From the NCBI GenBank assembly GCA_035391225.1, contig DAOPKN010000006.1:42123-106122 (forward strand): 64,000 nt of DNA. Reading direction: 5' to 3'. Positions 52,728 to 61,015 of this stretch are shown in pieces. A program made the translations under genes and the position numbers. Position 1 is the first letter of the stretch, and each line of letters starts with the position of its first letter. The DNA comes from DAOPKN01 sp035391225 (GTDB lineage: Bacteria; Thermotogota; Thermotogae; MWEM01). Under the pieces are notes generated by a model. That model did not search any database. It had not been told where the DNA came from and saw only the letters and a program-made list of their open reading frames with translations.

Positions 52728-53321
52728 TTATTCGCTTTCGTTCGAATTTCCCTCTCTCTGTTGTTCTGCAAGCATGCGCAACTGGGAAAATGGATGGGGC
52801 TTTTCTTCCTCCCCCGGGATATTCGTGCATACATGCTCGGGGTGCTCGTTGAGGTTCTCCCCACAGTAGGGGCACAACCCCTGGCAATCTTCGGCGCAAA
52901 GCACCTTGAACGGGATTTCCACCATCAACGATTCGATCACGCGGTCCGCCATATCCAGCTGGTGTTCCGTGTAGTACAGCACGTTTTCGTAATCCTCCAC
53001 GTTCTCCTCGCTGACTTCTCCCATGCTGGAAGCAGGCTTGTATACGGCCTGGATCTCCCCTTCCAATTCGAGCAAGACGGGTTCCAGGCAGCGGTGGCAC
53101 ACCCCCTCCACCTTGCCGCTGGATTGGCCAGAAACGACCACCTCGTCCTCCACCAGGATGACTTGGAAGGAATAGCGAACCGGTTCGGCGCACGACGAGA
53201 ACATCTCGGGCAAAAGAACGTCCGGGATATGCAGCGTTCCAGAAAAAAACTTCGGTTCTCCCTGGTTGAGGGACGTGATATCCACCAAGACTTGCGGTAC
53301 ACGTTCGTCGGAATTTTTCAT
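52728..53321 (-). CDS. YceD family (DUF177) protein
   Basis: The 197-residue protein has the DUF177 pattern: a beta-rich N-terminal part, CHRCLEPVLLELEGEIQAVY, and the late double-cysteine region LCAEDCQGLCPYCGENLNEH. The family sits upstream of rpmF in most bacteria and is linked to 23S rRNA accumulation. There is no SD before ATG 53321. The -10 box ends 7 bases upstream, so the mRNA is probably leaderless. Confidence 0.92.
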   Translation of the reverse strand: MKNSDERVPQVLVDITSLNQGEPKFFSGTLHIPDVLLPEMFSSCAEPVRYSFQVILVEDEVVVSGQSSGKVEGVCHRCLEPVLLELEGEIQAVYKPASSMGEVSEENVEDYENVLYYTEHQLDMADRVIESLMVEIPFKVLCAEDCQGLCPYCGENLNEHPEHVCTNIPGEEEKPHPFSQLRMLAEQQREGNSNESE

Positions 53322-53328
53322 GCGCGGG

Positions 53329-53357
53329 ATTATACCACAATCTCTATTCTTTGTAAA
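53329..53357 (-). promoter_or_regulatory. Promoter of yceD-rpmF (leaderless)
   Basis: On the minus strand TTTACA and TGG-TATAAT are spaced by 17 bases: -35, extended -10 and consensus -10 are all good. The predicted start coincides with the ATG at 53321 within about a base. Confidence 0.75.
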
Positions 53358-53369
53358 TCAAAAGTGCGG

Positions 53370-53399
53370 TTGGTCGAAATAGCCAAGTTGTGGTAAAAT
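53370..53399 (+). promoter_or_regulatory. Promoter of the ZapA-like gene
   Basis: TTGGTC (53370-53375) and TAAAAT (53394-53399, with an extended TGG) are separated by 18 bases. It lies back to back with the yceD promoter, with only 12 bases between the two -35 boxes. Confidence 0.6.
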
Positions 53400-53432
53400 A
53401 AAGGGAGTGTGTGAAGGGGGGAGCTGGTTACA

Positions 53433-53732
53433 TTGAAACGAAAAATCATGGTGGAGCTGGGGGGCATGGAATTCTCTTTCGTTTCCGATGAACCCAGGGA
53501 AAAGATCGAAAGAATCAAGAAAGTGCTATTCGATGACTTCGAGAAGTACCAAAGCCATTTTGAGGAGGACGAGAAAGACGGATTCGAGCGAATCCTCGTG
53601 TTGTTGGTTTTGAACCACATTTCGCGCGAAATGGACCTGAAAGACCAGCTCAAAAACGTGGAAGAAAAGTACGAAAGGGTCCTGGTGGAAGGCGGCGAAA
53701 AGAAGCGTTCCTTCGGTGAAATGGCAGGGTAG
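53433..53732 (+). CDS. ZapA-like cell division protein
   Basis: The 99-residue protein starts with a short beta region (IMVELGGMEFSFVSDEPRE) and continues as a long charged helix (KDQLKNVEEKYERVLVEGGE), the ZapA layout. ZapA bundles FtsZ filaments. TTG 53433 follows GGGGGGAGCTGGTTACA. It forms its own short unit, ended by a terminator. Similarity is at the level of shape and short motifs, so the name is tentative. Confidence 0.65.
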   Translation: MKRKIMVELGGMEFSFVSDEPREKIERIKKVLFDDFEKYQSHFEEDEKDGFERILVLLVLNHISREMDLKDQLKNVEEKYERVLVEGGEKKRSFGEMAG

Positions 53733-53733
53733 G

Positions 53734-53768
53734 GTCCCCTTGGCGAATCGCTGGGGATCGTTTTTTTT
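53734..53768 (+). terminator. Intrinsic terminator after the ZapA-like gene
   Basis: GTCCCC and GGGGAT pair (one G-U) around an inner GCG/CGC stem and are followed by eight T residues after CG. Confidence 0.8.
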
Positions 53769-53844
53769 GCCAACAAATATTTAGTTTTTTCAAGTTTTTT
53801 CGTGGATGGCTTTTTCCATCCAACTTCTAAAAGGAGGGATTTTC

Positions 53845-55158
53845 GTGAAGAAAGCATTGGTTGTTCTTCTGCTGGTCGGTTTGGTGGTGACCCTTGGGTT
53901 GTCCAAGACCACCGTTCAATTCTGGCATGCCATGGGCGGATGGCGCATCGACTTGCTCAACGACATGGCAAGCCAATTCATGGAACTGTACCCTGACATC
54001 GAGGTAGAAGTACAGTACACCGGAAGTTACCAGGAGACGTTGAACAAGTTGATCACTTCCGTTCAGTCTGGCACGGCGCCTCACGTGATCCAGGTTTTTG
54101 AAATTGGAACCCAGAAGCTCATCGACGGGCAGGTGGCTCTTCCCATCCAAGACCTGATCGACGAGGACACCGAATTCGATATCGGAAACTTCTTGCCCCA
54201 GGTTTTGAATTACTACCGCGTTGACGGCAAACTCTACTCCATGCCTTTCAATTCCTCGAACCCCGTTCTGTATTACAACAAGACCATGTTCGCCGAAGCC
54301 GGCCTGGACCCCAACAAGCCACCACGCACTTTCCAGGAACTGATCGAGATGTCCCGCGCGCTTTCGAAGAAAGATAGCAACGGCAACATCGTGCAAGCGG
54401 GCATCACCTGGAACCTCCACTCCTGGTTCTTGGAGGAATACAACGCGCTGCAGAGTGCCCTGATGGTGAACAACAACAACGGGCGAACGGGCCGCGCCAC
54501 GGAGGCCATTTTCAACAACGAGGCCTCGCTCCGCTTCCTGAAACTGTGGAACGACATGTCCAAAGAGGGCTTGATGCTCAACACCAAGAGAGAAGACTGG
54601 ACCGCTGCTCGCCAGATGTTCATGTCCCAGAAGGTCGCCATGCTGATTTCCTCCACCTCCGACGTGGCCATCATGGTGGATGCCCAGACAAACGGCTTTG
54701 AAGCCAGCACCGCATTCCTTCCCCGACCCGAGGGCGCGCCCGCAGGTGGAGTCGCCATCGGTGGCGGGAGCCTCTGGCTGATCGACGGCCATTCCAAGGC
54801 CGAAACCAATGCAGCATGGACGTTCATGAAGTGGATGGCGGACACCGACCAACAAGTGCGCTGGCACTTCGAAACCGGCTACTTCCCCGTGCGTAAGGAT
54901 TCACTGGAAGTGCTGATGAACAGCGGGATGTACGCCGAAGAACCCGCACTGCTTGGGTCCATCTTCCAACTGTTGCTTTCCGAGCAGAACTACGCCTCCA
55001 ACGGCGCGGTCATTGGTGCCTACCCCGAGATGCGCAACATCATCGAGACGGCGATCGAGCGCATGCTCAACGGCGAAATGACACCGGAACAGGCACTGGC
55101 TTGGGCGGAAAAGGAATCCACCATCGCCATCCAAGAGTACAACGAACTGTACCAGTAA
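53845..55158 (+). CDS. ABC transporter sugar / glycerol-3-phosphate-binding protein (UgpB-like)
   Basis: The 437-residue extracytoplasmic binding protein starts at GTG 53845, after AAAAGGAGGGATTTTC. A signal peptide (KKALVVLLLVGLVVTLGLS) is followed directly by KTTVQFWHAMGGWRIDLLND. There is no lipobox Cys, so the protein is soluble, as expected in a two-membrane cell. Family motifs include YYNKTMFAEAGLDPNKPPRT and GGGSLWLIDGHSKAETNAAW. The WHAMGG start is the UgpB signature, but family 1 binding proteins vary in ligand, so a glycerol-phosphate or oligosaccharide ligand is only likely. Confidence 0.92.
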   Translation: MKKALVVLLLVGLVVTLGLSKTTVQFWHAMGGWRIDLLNDMASQFMELYPDIEVEVQYTGSYQETLNKLITSVQSGTAPHVIQVFEIGTQKLIDGQVALPIQDLIDEDTEFDIGNFLPQVLNYYRVDGKLYSMPFNSSNPVLYYNKTMFAEAGLDPNKPPRTFQELIEMSRALSKKDSNGNIVQAGITWNLHSWFLEEYNALQSALMVNNNNGRTGRATEAIFNNEASLRFLKLWNDMSKEGLMLNTKREDWTAARQMFMSQKVAMLISSTSDVAIMVDAQTNGFEASTAFLPRPEGAPAGGVAIGGGSLWLIDGHSKAETNAAWTFMKWMADTDQQVRWHFETGYFPVRKDSLEVLMNSGMYAEEPALLGSIFQLLLSEQNYASNGAVIGAYPEMRNIIETAIERMLNGEMTPEQALAWAEKESTIAIQEYNELYQ

Positions 55159-55169
55159 ACACATTTCGC

Positions 55170-55198
55170 GGGGGCGCTTTTTGCGCCCCCTTTTCTTT
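55170..55198 (+). terminator. Terminator/attenuator between the binding protein and permease genes
   Basis: GGGGGCGC-TTTTT-GCGCCCCC, a perfect eight-pair GC stem, is followed by TTTTCTTT. It can end most transcripts so that binding protein exceeds permease, as in other sugar ABC operons. Confidence 0.88.
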
Positions 55199-55212
55199 GG
55201 GGGAGGATCGCG

Positions 55213-56079
55213 TTGCGGAAATTTCTGCCATACCTTCTGTTAATTCCCACTTTCCTGGTTATCATCCTTTTCATCTACTGGCCTGCCGCGGATTCTTTCC
55301 GCATGAGCCTGTACAAGGTTTCGCCTTTTGGCAACCGCATGATCTACACCGGCCTGGGAAACTTCCAAAAGGTGTTTTCCAGCGCGGAATACCGCAAGGC
55401 CGTGCTTTTCACCACGCTCTACGTTCCGGTAACGGTGTTGCTCACCATTTTCATCTCGTTCTTCCTGGCGCTTCTGCTCAACCAAAACGTCCCTGGCACG
55501 CGCTTCTACCGCACGTTCATTTTCGCCCCCTACGCGGTATCTCCCGCCATCGCGGGGACGCTTTGGACATTCCTGCTGAATCCCGTGGTGGGGCACGTGA
55601 ATTACTTCTTCATGGCTGTTTTTGGCACGCAAGTGGAATGGCTCACCACCAAGCCCTACGCGCTGATCGCGCTTTTCTTCGCCTCGGTATGGAAGATGAT
55701 GCCCTTCGATATCATCTTTTACATAGCCGGGCTGCAGAGTGTTCCGGACGAGTTGATGGAGTCTGCCACCCTGGACGGCGCCGGGGTGCTAAAAAAAATG
55801 TGGCGTATCCAGTTCCCCATGGTTTCCCCCATCACGTTCTACCTGGTGATCATGAACATCATCGTGGCCATGTTCTCCTCTTTCGCCATCATCGACGTGA
55901 TGACAAAGGGTGGCCCCGGGGGGTACACCACGACCATGATGTACCGTTTGTACTTGGACGCTTTTGCCTTCCAAAAAACCGGACCGGCCTCGGCGCAGAG
56001 CGTGATCATGTTTGGACTGATGGCCATCATCACCGTCATCTACTTCGTATTCGGCGAACGCCGGGTACACTATCGCTGA
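55213..56079 (+). CDS. ABC sugar transporter permease (UgpA/MalF-like)
   Basis: The 288-residue protein has six membrane helices, starting with LPYLLLIPTFLVIILFIYWP. It carries the EAA loop ELMESATLDGAGVLKKMWRI (about 182-201), the ATPase contact. TTG 55213 follows GGGGAGGATCGCG. It is followed 10 bases later by the second permease. No ATPase gene is present; a shared MsmX/UgpC-type ATPase elsewhere must serve it. Confidence 0.94.
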   Translation: MRKFLPYLLLIPTFLVIILFIYWPAADSFRMSLYKVSPFGNRMIYTGLGNFQKVFSSAEYRKAVLFTTLYVPVTVLLTIFISFFLALLLNQNVPGTRFYRTFIFAPYAVSPAIAGTLWTFLLNPVVGHVNYFFMAVFGTQVEWLTTKPYALIALFFASVWKMMPFDIIFYIAGLQSVPDELMESATLDGAGVLKKMWRIQFPMVSPITFYLVIMNIIVAMFSSFAIIDVMTKGGPGGYTTTMMYRLYLDAFAFQKTGPASAQSVIMFGLMAIITVIYFVFGERRVHYR

Positions 56080-56089
56080 GGTGGTTGCT

Positions 56090-56929
56090 GTGAAACGATC
56101 GACACGCATCCGAGTGAACACCATTCTGATCGAAATCACCCTGGTGATCGTATCCTTCATCGTTTTCCTTCCCATCATCCTGGCCATCACCATGAGCCTC
56201 CAACCCCCGGAACACGTGTTCTCGTTCCCGCCCAAGCTCTTTCCCAGGGGTTTCGAGATCCAAAACTTCGTGCAGGCTTTCCATACCGTACCCTTCGCCC
56301 GGCTGCTGTTCAACAGCATGTTGATCGCGGTGTGCACCACGGCAGGGAAAATCGTCACCGGGATCCTGGCAGGGTATGCCTTTGCCAGTTTCAAGTTTTT
56401 TGGCAAATCGCTTGCTTTCGCCTTCTTGTTCGCCACCCTGTTCCTACCTGCGGAAACCATCATGATCGTTCCGTTGTTTTCCATCATGCGCAAGTTCGGC
56501 TGGGTCAACACCTACTGGGCCATGATCATCCCTTTCATGGCCAGCGCGACCAACACCTTCCTGTTTCGCCAGCATTTCCGCACCATTCCCTCGGAACTGG
56601 AGGACGCCGCCAAAATCGACGGGGCGGGACCCTTGCGCTACTTCTGGAGCATTCTTGTCCCCCTTTCCAAGGCCATGATCGGCGGAGCTGCCATCATTAA
56701 CTTCGTGTACGCTTGGAACATGTACCTTTGGCCCCTGATCGTATCCATGGAAGACCAAATGAAAACCGTGCAAATCGGTGTGAAGATGATGATCGACGCG
56801 GAATCCGCAAACAATTGGGGCATCATCATGGCGGGAACCCTCGTGGCGCTCTTCCCCACATTGCTGGTTTTCATCTTGCTGCAGGGGGTGTTCGTGAAGA
56901 GCCTCGTGCGCTCGGGCGTGAAGGGGTGA
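56090..56929 (+). CDS. ABC sugar transporter permease (UgpE/MalG-like)
   Basis: The 279-residue protein has six helices and the EAA loop LEDAAKIDGAGPLRYFWSIL (about 168-187), matching UgpE/MalG permeases. GTG 56090 follows GAGGTGGTTGCT. The YETY-like sequence of UgpE is replaced by VNTYWAMIIPFMASATNTFL. It closes the transporter operon; the next hairpin is in the yvcK leader. Confidence 0.94.
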   Translation: MKRSTRIRVNTILIEITLVIVSFIVFLPIILAITMSLQPPEHVFSFPPKLFPRGFEIQNFVQAFHTVPFARLLFNSMLIAVCTTAGKIVTGILAGYAFASFKFFGKSLAFAFLFATLFLPAETIMIVPLFSIMRKFGWVNTYWAMIIPFMASATNTFLFRQHFRTIPSELEDAAKIDGAGPLRYFWSILVPLSKAMIGGAAIINFVYAWNMYLWPLIVSMEDQMKTVQIGVKMMIDAESANNWGIIMAGTLVALFPTLLVFILLQGVFVKSLVRSGVKG

Positions 56930-56960
56930 GTGTTGGTCATCCAATTTCGCGTTTTTCATG

Positions 56961-56966
56961 TATAAT
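56961..56966 (+). promoter_or_regulatory. Possible -10 element of yvcK
   Basis: A perfect TATAAT lies 72 bases before yvcK. There is no -35 at the right spacing. A terminator hairpin follows it closely, so it may be a weak or attenuated promoter, or chance. Confidence 0.4.
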
Positions 56967-56981
56967 AGGGCTAGTTTTCCG

Positions 56982-57004
56982 GGAATCCAGGGGATTCCTT
57001 TTTT
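56982..57004 (+). terminator. Hairpin terminator in the yvcK leader
   Basis: GGAATCC-AGG-GGATTCC is followed by six T residues. It may terminate the transporter operon, or attenuate transcription from the TATAAT just upstream. Confidence 0.78.
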
Positions 57005-57032
57005 GTGTTGAATCGACCAGGTAGGTGAAGCG

Positions 57033-57992
57033 ATGAAAGTGTGCGCCATCGGTGGCGGTACGGGTTTGTCGACGCTCTTAAGGGGATTGAAACGCTTTTC
57101 CGAACTGCGTGTGACCGCCGTGGTCACCATCACGGATGAGGGAGGAAGTTCGGGGGTTTTCCGCGAAGAAATGAACATCCCACCCCCCGGGGATATCCGC
57201 AACAATATCGTGGCACTTGCGGAAGACGAAAACCTCCTCACGAAAACCATCCGTTTCCGCTTCGAAGACGGGAACACGTTCCGGAACCATTCGGTGGGCA
57301 ACATCGTGCTCGCCGCGCTCACGCGTATCCTCGGTTCCTTCCCCGAAGCGGTGAAGAATCTCTCCGACGTGTTGGCCATCCAGGGAAGGGTGTTGCCCGT
57401 GAGTGGTGAGCTGGTGCGACTGGTGGCGCAAACCGAGGAGGGTGGCACGCTGGTCGGAGAAAATGCGTTTGCCTCCAATTCCAGCAGGATCGTCTCCCTG
57501 CAAACCCGCCCCGTTTTTTCCCCGCTTCCGGAGGTGCTGCAAGCCCTGGAAGAGGCAGATGGTATCGTACTGGGCCCCGGAAGCCTGTACACGAGCGTGC
57601 TCCCCAACCTGCTGGCAAGGGACGTGTGCCGGGTCATCAATGCCAATCCCGCCCCCAAGGTCTACATCGCGAACATCATGACCCAGCCCGGGGAAACCAA
57701 CGGTTTCACGTTATCCGACCATGTCCGGGAGATTTGTCGCTACCTACAAGGTACGTTGCAGTTCGTGGTGGCCAATTCCCGCAAAATCCCTCCCGAGCTC
57801 GTGACGCGGTACGCGCAAAAGGGTGCAATCCCCGTGGAACTGGACATGGACAAGGTGGAAGTACCGGTTTTCGCAGAACCCTGCCTGGCATTCGAGGTAG
57901 ATGAGCGGGATCACCTGAAAAAAATCCGCCACGATTCCCAGCGCTTAGGAGAACTCGTGTACCGGTTGCTCAAGTGGAGGGAAAAGCCTTGA
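57033..57992 (+). CDS. yvcK: YvcK/GlmR gluconeogenesis factor
   Basis: YvcK (GlmR) binds UDP-GlcNAc and supports cell-wall precursor supply in gluconeogenic growth. The 319-residue protein has the CofD-like P-loop CAIGGGTGLSTLLRGLKRF, TITDEGGSSGVFREEMNIPP and VLGPGSLYTSVLPNLL. It is followed by whiA in the conserved pair, but rapZ, often in front, is absent; the sugar permease precedes it. ATG 57033 follows AGGTAGGTGAAGCG. Confidence 0.95.
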   Translation: MKVCAIGGGTGLSTLLRGLKRFSELRVTAVVTITDEGGSSGVFREEMNIPPPGDIRNNIVALAEDENLLTKTIRFRFEDGNTFRNHSVGNIVLAALTRILGSFPEAVKNLSDVLAIQGRVLPVSGELVRLVAQTEEGGTLVGENAFASNSSRIVSLQTRPVFSPLPEVLQALEEADGIVLGPGSLYTSVLPNLLARDVCRVINANPAPKVYIANIMTQPGETNGFTLSDHVREICRYLQGTLQFVVANSRKIPPELVTRYAQKGAIPVELDMDKVEVPVFAEPCLAFEVDERDHLKKIRHDSQRLGELVYRLLKWREKP

Positions 57993-58957
57993 GCTTTTCC
58001 GCGCGTGTCAAAGAAGAGCTTGTCAACCTGCCCATACTCGATCCCCTCGCGGCATCGGTGGAAATCATCGGGATGCTCAAGTTTCGCGGGGAAATCCAGA
58101 TCACGCGCAAAACGGGAATCCCCCAGCGGCTGGTTAGCCTGGAACTCTCCAACGCGGGCGTGGCTCGAAGAGCCTACAGCTTGTTCCGTTTCCTGCAGCT
58201 TTCGCCGTTGGAAACCAGTTACCGCATCAGCCCGTACTTCGAGAAAAACAAGCGCTACCGCCTGCGCCTGGAGTTGGGAAGCGTACGCCAAAACGTGCTG
58301 TACTTTGATCAAATTGAACCCGATTTTTCCCAGCAGTTCGAAACGTTCCTCTCCACGGACCCTGGGTTCTTCGGGGATTTCGTGCGCGGAACCTTCCTCA
58401 TGGGTGGATACACGGTGAACCCAAAGAACCATTACCACATGGAATGGATCGAAAAAGTGGGAGATTCCACCGTGTCGCTGATGCAGCGCATTTTCGATCG
58501 GGGATTTCACCTGCACAACGGTATCGCGGAAACCAGCAAGGGGACAAAGCTATACCTGAAAAGTTCCATCGACATCATCGAGGTACTCGAGCTCATGGGT
58601 GCATCCCGCCAAGCGGACTGGTTAGAACGCATCGTGGACCAGAGAAAGGTCAAGTCCGACGTGAACCGCTCCATAAACTTCACGTTGGCCAACGCTAAGA
58701 AGATCGGGAAGAGTAGTTTCGAGCAGATCAAGGCCATTCGCGACGTGGAGCAGCGAATCGGCCTTGCAAACCTGGAACCCGAGCTGCAACAGATCGCGCG
58801 GATTCGCCTGAACAACGAGGACATGAGTCTGGGAGAAATTGGGCAACAACTTCCCCTACCACTCGGAAAATCCGCGGTGTACAACCGCATGCGTAAGATC
58901 ATCCGCTTGGCCCATTCCCTTTTGGAAGAAGAGGGGGAAGAAAACCGAAATGAATGA
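57989..58957 (+). CDS. whiA: Sporulation/cell-division regulator WhiA
   Basis: WhiA combines a LAGLIDADG-endonuclease-like N-terminal domain with a C-terminal helix-turn-helix. The 322-residue protein starts MSFSARVKEELVNLP and has FVRGTFLMGGYTVNPKNHYH (LAGLIDADG-like, lacking catalytic acidic residues as usual) and LNNEDMSLGEIGQQLPLPLG, then KSAVYNRMRKI in the HTH. TTG 57989 overlaps yvcK in TTGA and follows GGAGGG by seven bases. It lies 16 bases before greA. Confidence 0.95.
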   Translation: MSFSARVKEELVNLPILDPLAASVEIIGMLKFRGEIQITRKTGIPQRLVSLELSNAGVARRAYSLFRFLQLSPLETSYRISPYFEKNKRYRLRLELGSVRQNVLYFDQIEPDFSQQFETFLSTDPGFFGDFVRGTFLMGGYTVNPKNHYHMEWIEKVGDSTVSLMQRIFDRGFHLHNGIAETSKGTKLYLKSSIDIIEVLELMGASRQADWLERIVDQRKVKSDVNRSINFTLANAKKIGKSSFEQIKAIRDVEQRIGLANLEPELQQIARIRLNNEDMSLGEIGQQLPLPLGKSAVYNRMRKIIRLAHSLLEEEGEENRNE

Positions 58958-58973
58958 AGGAGGACATAGAAAA

Positions 58974-59453
58974 ATGCCAAAAAAAGACGTCATTTTGCTC
59001 ACCGAAGAGGGGTACAACTCCCTCACCAACGAACTGAAAGCCCTGAAGGAAAAACTGATGTACGAAATTGCCGCGCGCATCAAGGAAGCCCGGGAATTCG
59101 GCGACTTGAGCGAGAACAGCGAGTACGAGGAAGCCAAGAACGAACAAGGCAGAATCAACGGCCGCATCCTGGAAATCGAAACCACCCTTTCTCGTGCCGA
59201 AATCATCGACCCCCACGACGTGCAAACCGACGTGATCAGCTTGGGCCTGTGGATCATCCTCAAAGACCTGAACAGCAAGAAAGAGCAAAAGATCAAGTTG
59301 GTGAATTCCCAGGAATCCGACATTTTCGACCGCAAGATCAGCGTGGATTCTCCCCTGGGAATGGCACTCAGCGGTCGCCGAGTGGGAGAGAAAATCCGGA
59401 TAAAGACCCCGGGCGGTATGCAGAAATTTGAGATCATGGGTATTGAATTGTAA
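58974..59453 (+). CDS. greA: Transcription elongation factor GreA
   Basis: GreA rescues backtracked RNA polymerase by stimulating transcript cleavage. The 159-residue protein has an N-terminal coiled-coil hairpin with the acidic tip REFGDLSENSEYEEAKNEQG and the C-terminal FKBP-like fold ending GKRV-style GRRVGEKIRIKTPGG. ATG 58974 follows GGAGGACATAGAAAA. lysS follows after 20 bases. Confidence 0.96.
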   Translation: MPKKDVILLTEEGYNSLTNELKALKEKLMYEIAARIKEAREFGDLSENSEYEEAKNEQGRINGRILEIETTLSRAEIIDPHDVQTDVISLGLWIILKDLNSKKEQKIKLVNSQESDIFDRKISVDSPLGMALSGRRVGEKIRIKTPGGMQKFEIMGIEL

Positions 59454-59473
59454 CCCCGGAAAGAAGGAGACAA

Positions 59474-60994
59474 ATGAGCGAGAACATTCGTGAAACGCGC
59501 ATCCAGGAACTGCAGGCAATCCGTGAAAAGGGGGTCAACCCTTTTCCGTACCGTTTCGACCGTACGCATACCACACAGCAAATCGGGCAAACTTTTTCCT
59601 CTCTCGAACCCGGGCAGACCAAGGAAGAGGAGCAGATCCGTACCGCTGGCCGCATCATGGCGATCCGCGATCATGGGAAATCTGCCTTTTTCGTGCTCAA
59701 GGATTTTTTCGGAACCATTCAGGCCTATATCCGGAAGAACGAAGTGGGTGAAGAGGCTTTCGCCTTTTTCAAGGAGCATGTACACACCGGCGATTTCCTC
59801 GGCATCGAGGGCTTTCCTTTCAAGTCGAAGACGGGAGAACTGTCGGTGTACGTCAAGCAATACCAATTCCTTTCCAAGGCGTTGCGCACCATGCCGGAAA
59901 AATGGCACGGGCTGAAGGATCGCGAGGTCATTTACCGCCAACGCTACGTGGACATGATTGCCAATCCCGAAAGCATGGAACGTTTCCGAACCCGTTTCCG
60001 GGTACTGCAACTTTTCCGCCAGTACATGAGCGCACAAGGATACGTGGAAGTGGATACCCCCCTTCTGCACTACGTAACCGGTGGGGCTTCGGCGAAACCC
60101 TTCGTCACGCACATCAACGCTTTCGATGCGGACCTGTACCTTCGCATCGCGCCGGAGTTGTACCTCAAGCGGTTGATCGTGGGCGGATTCGATGGGGTGT
60201 TTGAAATCAACCGCTGTTTCCGTAACGAGGGGGTGAGCTACAAGCACAGCCCCGAATTTACCACCATGGAATCCTACAAGGCGTTTGCAGACTACCATGA
60301 CATCATGCACCTCACGGAGAACCTTATGGCATTCGTGGTGAAAGAACTCACCGGAGGTTATTGCATCACGTACCAGGGTGTGGAACTGAACTTTGAAACA
60401 CCTTGGAAGCGCATCTCCATGGAAGAGTTCATCCAGCAGCACCTGGGTGTGAACATCGTGACAGATTCCGAGCAAACCTTGCTGGGGGTTTTGAAAAACC
60501 ACGGAGTAGACCCTTTGCTCAAGGAGAGGGGCCACCTCGTGGAGGAACTCTGGGATCTCGTGGAAGACAAGGTAGTGCAGCCCACCTTCATCATCGACCA
60601 CCCCGTGGAAATCTCGCCGCTGGCCAAGAAACACCGTTCCAAGCCAGGGGTCACGGAACGCTTCGAGGTGATCATCCTGGGAAGGGAGATGGCAAACGCC
60701 TTCAGCGAACTCAACGATCCCTTGGACCAACGTGAACGCTTCGAGCACCAGGTCGCGCTGCGCGAAAGTGGTGACGAAGAAGCCCAGATGATGGACCTGG
60801 ACTTTTTGCGCGCGCTGGAATACGGGCTTCCCCCCACGGGTGGGCTGGGCATCGGCATCGATCGCTTCGTGATGCTTCTCACCGACGCTCCCTCCATCCG
60901 GGACGTGATTCCCTTTCCACTCGTGAAGCCGGAAAACTTCGAAAACGGCGAGGAAGGCTTCGAAACCGAGGAACCGGAACCAACGGAAGCATGA
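59474..60994 (+). CDS. lysS: Lysyl-tRNA synthetase, class II
   Basis: LysS charges tRNA-Lys. The 506-residue protein has an OB-fold anticodon domain (RIMAIRDHGKSAFFVLKDFF), class II motif 2 (FEINRCFRNEGVSYKHSPEF) and motif 3 (GLGIGIDRFVMLL). The last 15 residues are acidic and not conserved. ATG 59474 follows GGAAAGAAGGAGACAA. There is no T-box or other leader. The gene is in a tight run with greA and the phosphoesterase. Confidence 0.97.
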   Translation: MSENIRETRIQELQAIREKGVNPFPYRFDRTHTTQQIGQTFSSLEPGQTKEEEQIRTAGRIMAIRDHGKSAFFVLKDFFGTIQAYIRKNEVGEEAFAFFKEHVHTGDFLGIEGFPFKSKTGELSVYVKQYQFLSKALRTMPEKWHGLKDREVIYRQRYVDMIANPESMERFRTRFRVLQLFRQYMSAQGYVEVDTPLLHYVTGGASAKPFVTHINAFDADLYLRIAPELYLKRLIVGGFDGVFEINRCFRNEGVSYKHSPEFTTMESYKAFADYHDIMHLTENLMAFVVKELTGGYCITYQGVELNFETPWKRISMEEFIQQHLGVNIVTDSEQTLLGVLKNHGVDPLLKERGHLVEELWDLVEDKVVQPTFIIDHPVEISPLAKKHRSKPGVTERFEVIILGREMANAFSELNDPLDQRERFEHQVALRESGDEEAQMMDLDFLRALEYGLPPTGGLGIGIDRFVMLLTDAPSIRDVIPFPLVKPENFENGEEGFETEEPEPTEA

Positions 60995-61015
60995 CGAACC
61001 AAGGGAGGTGAGGGC

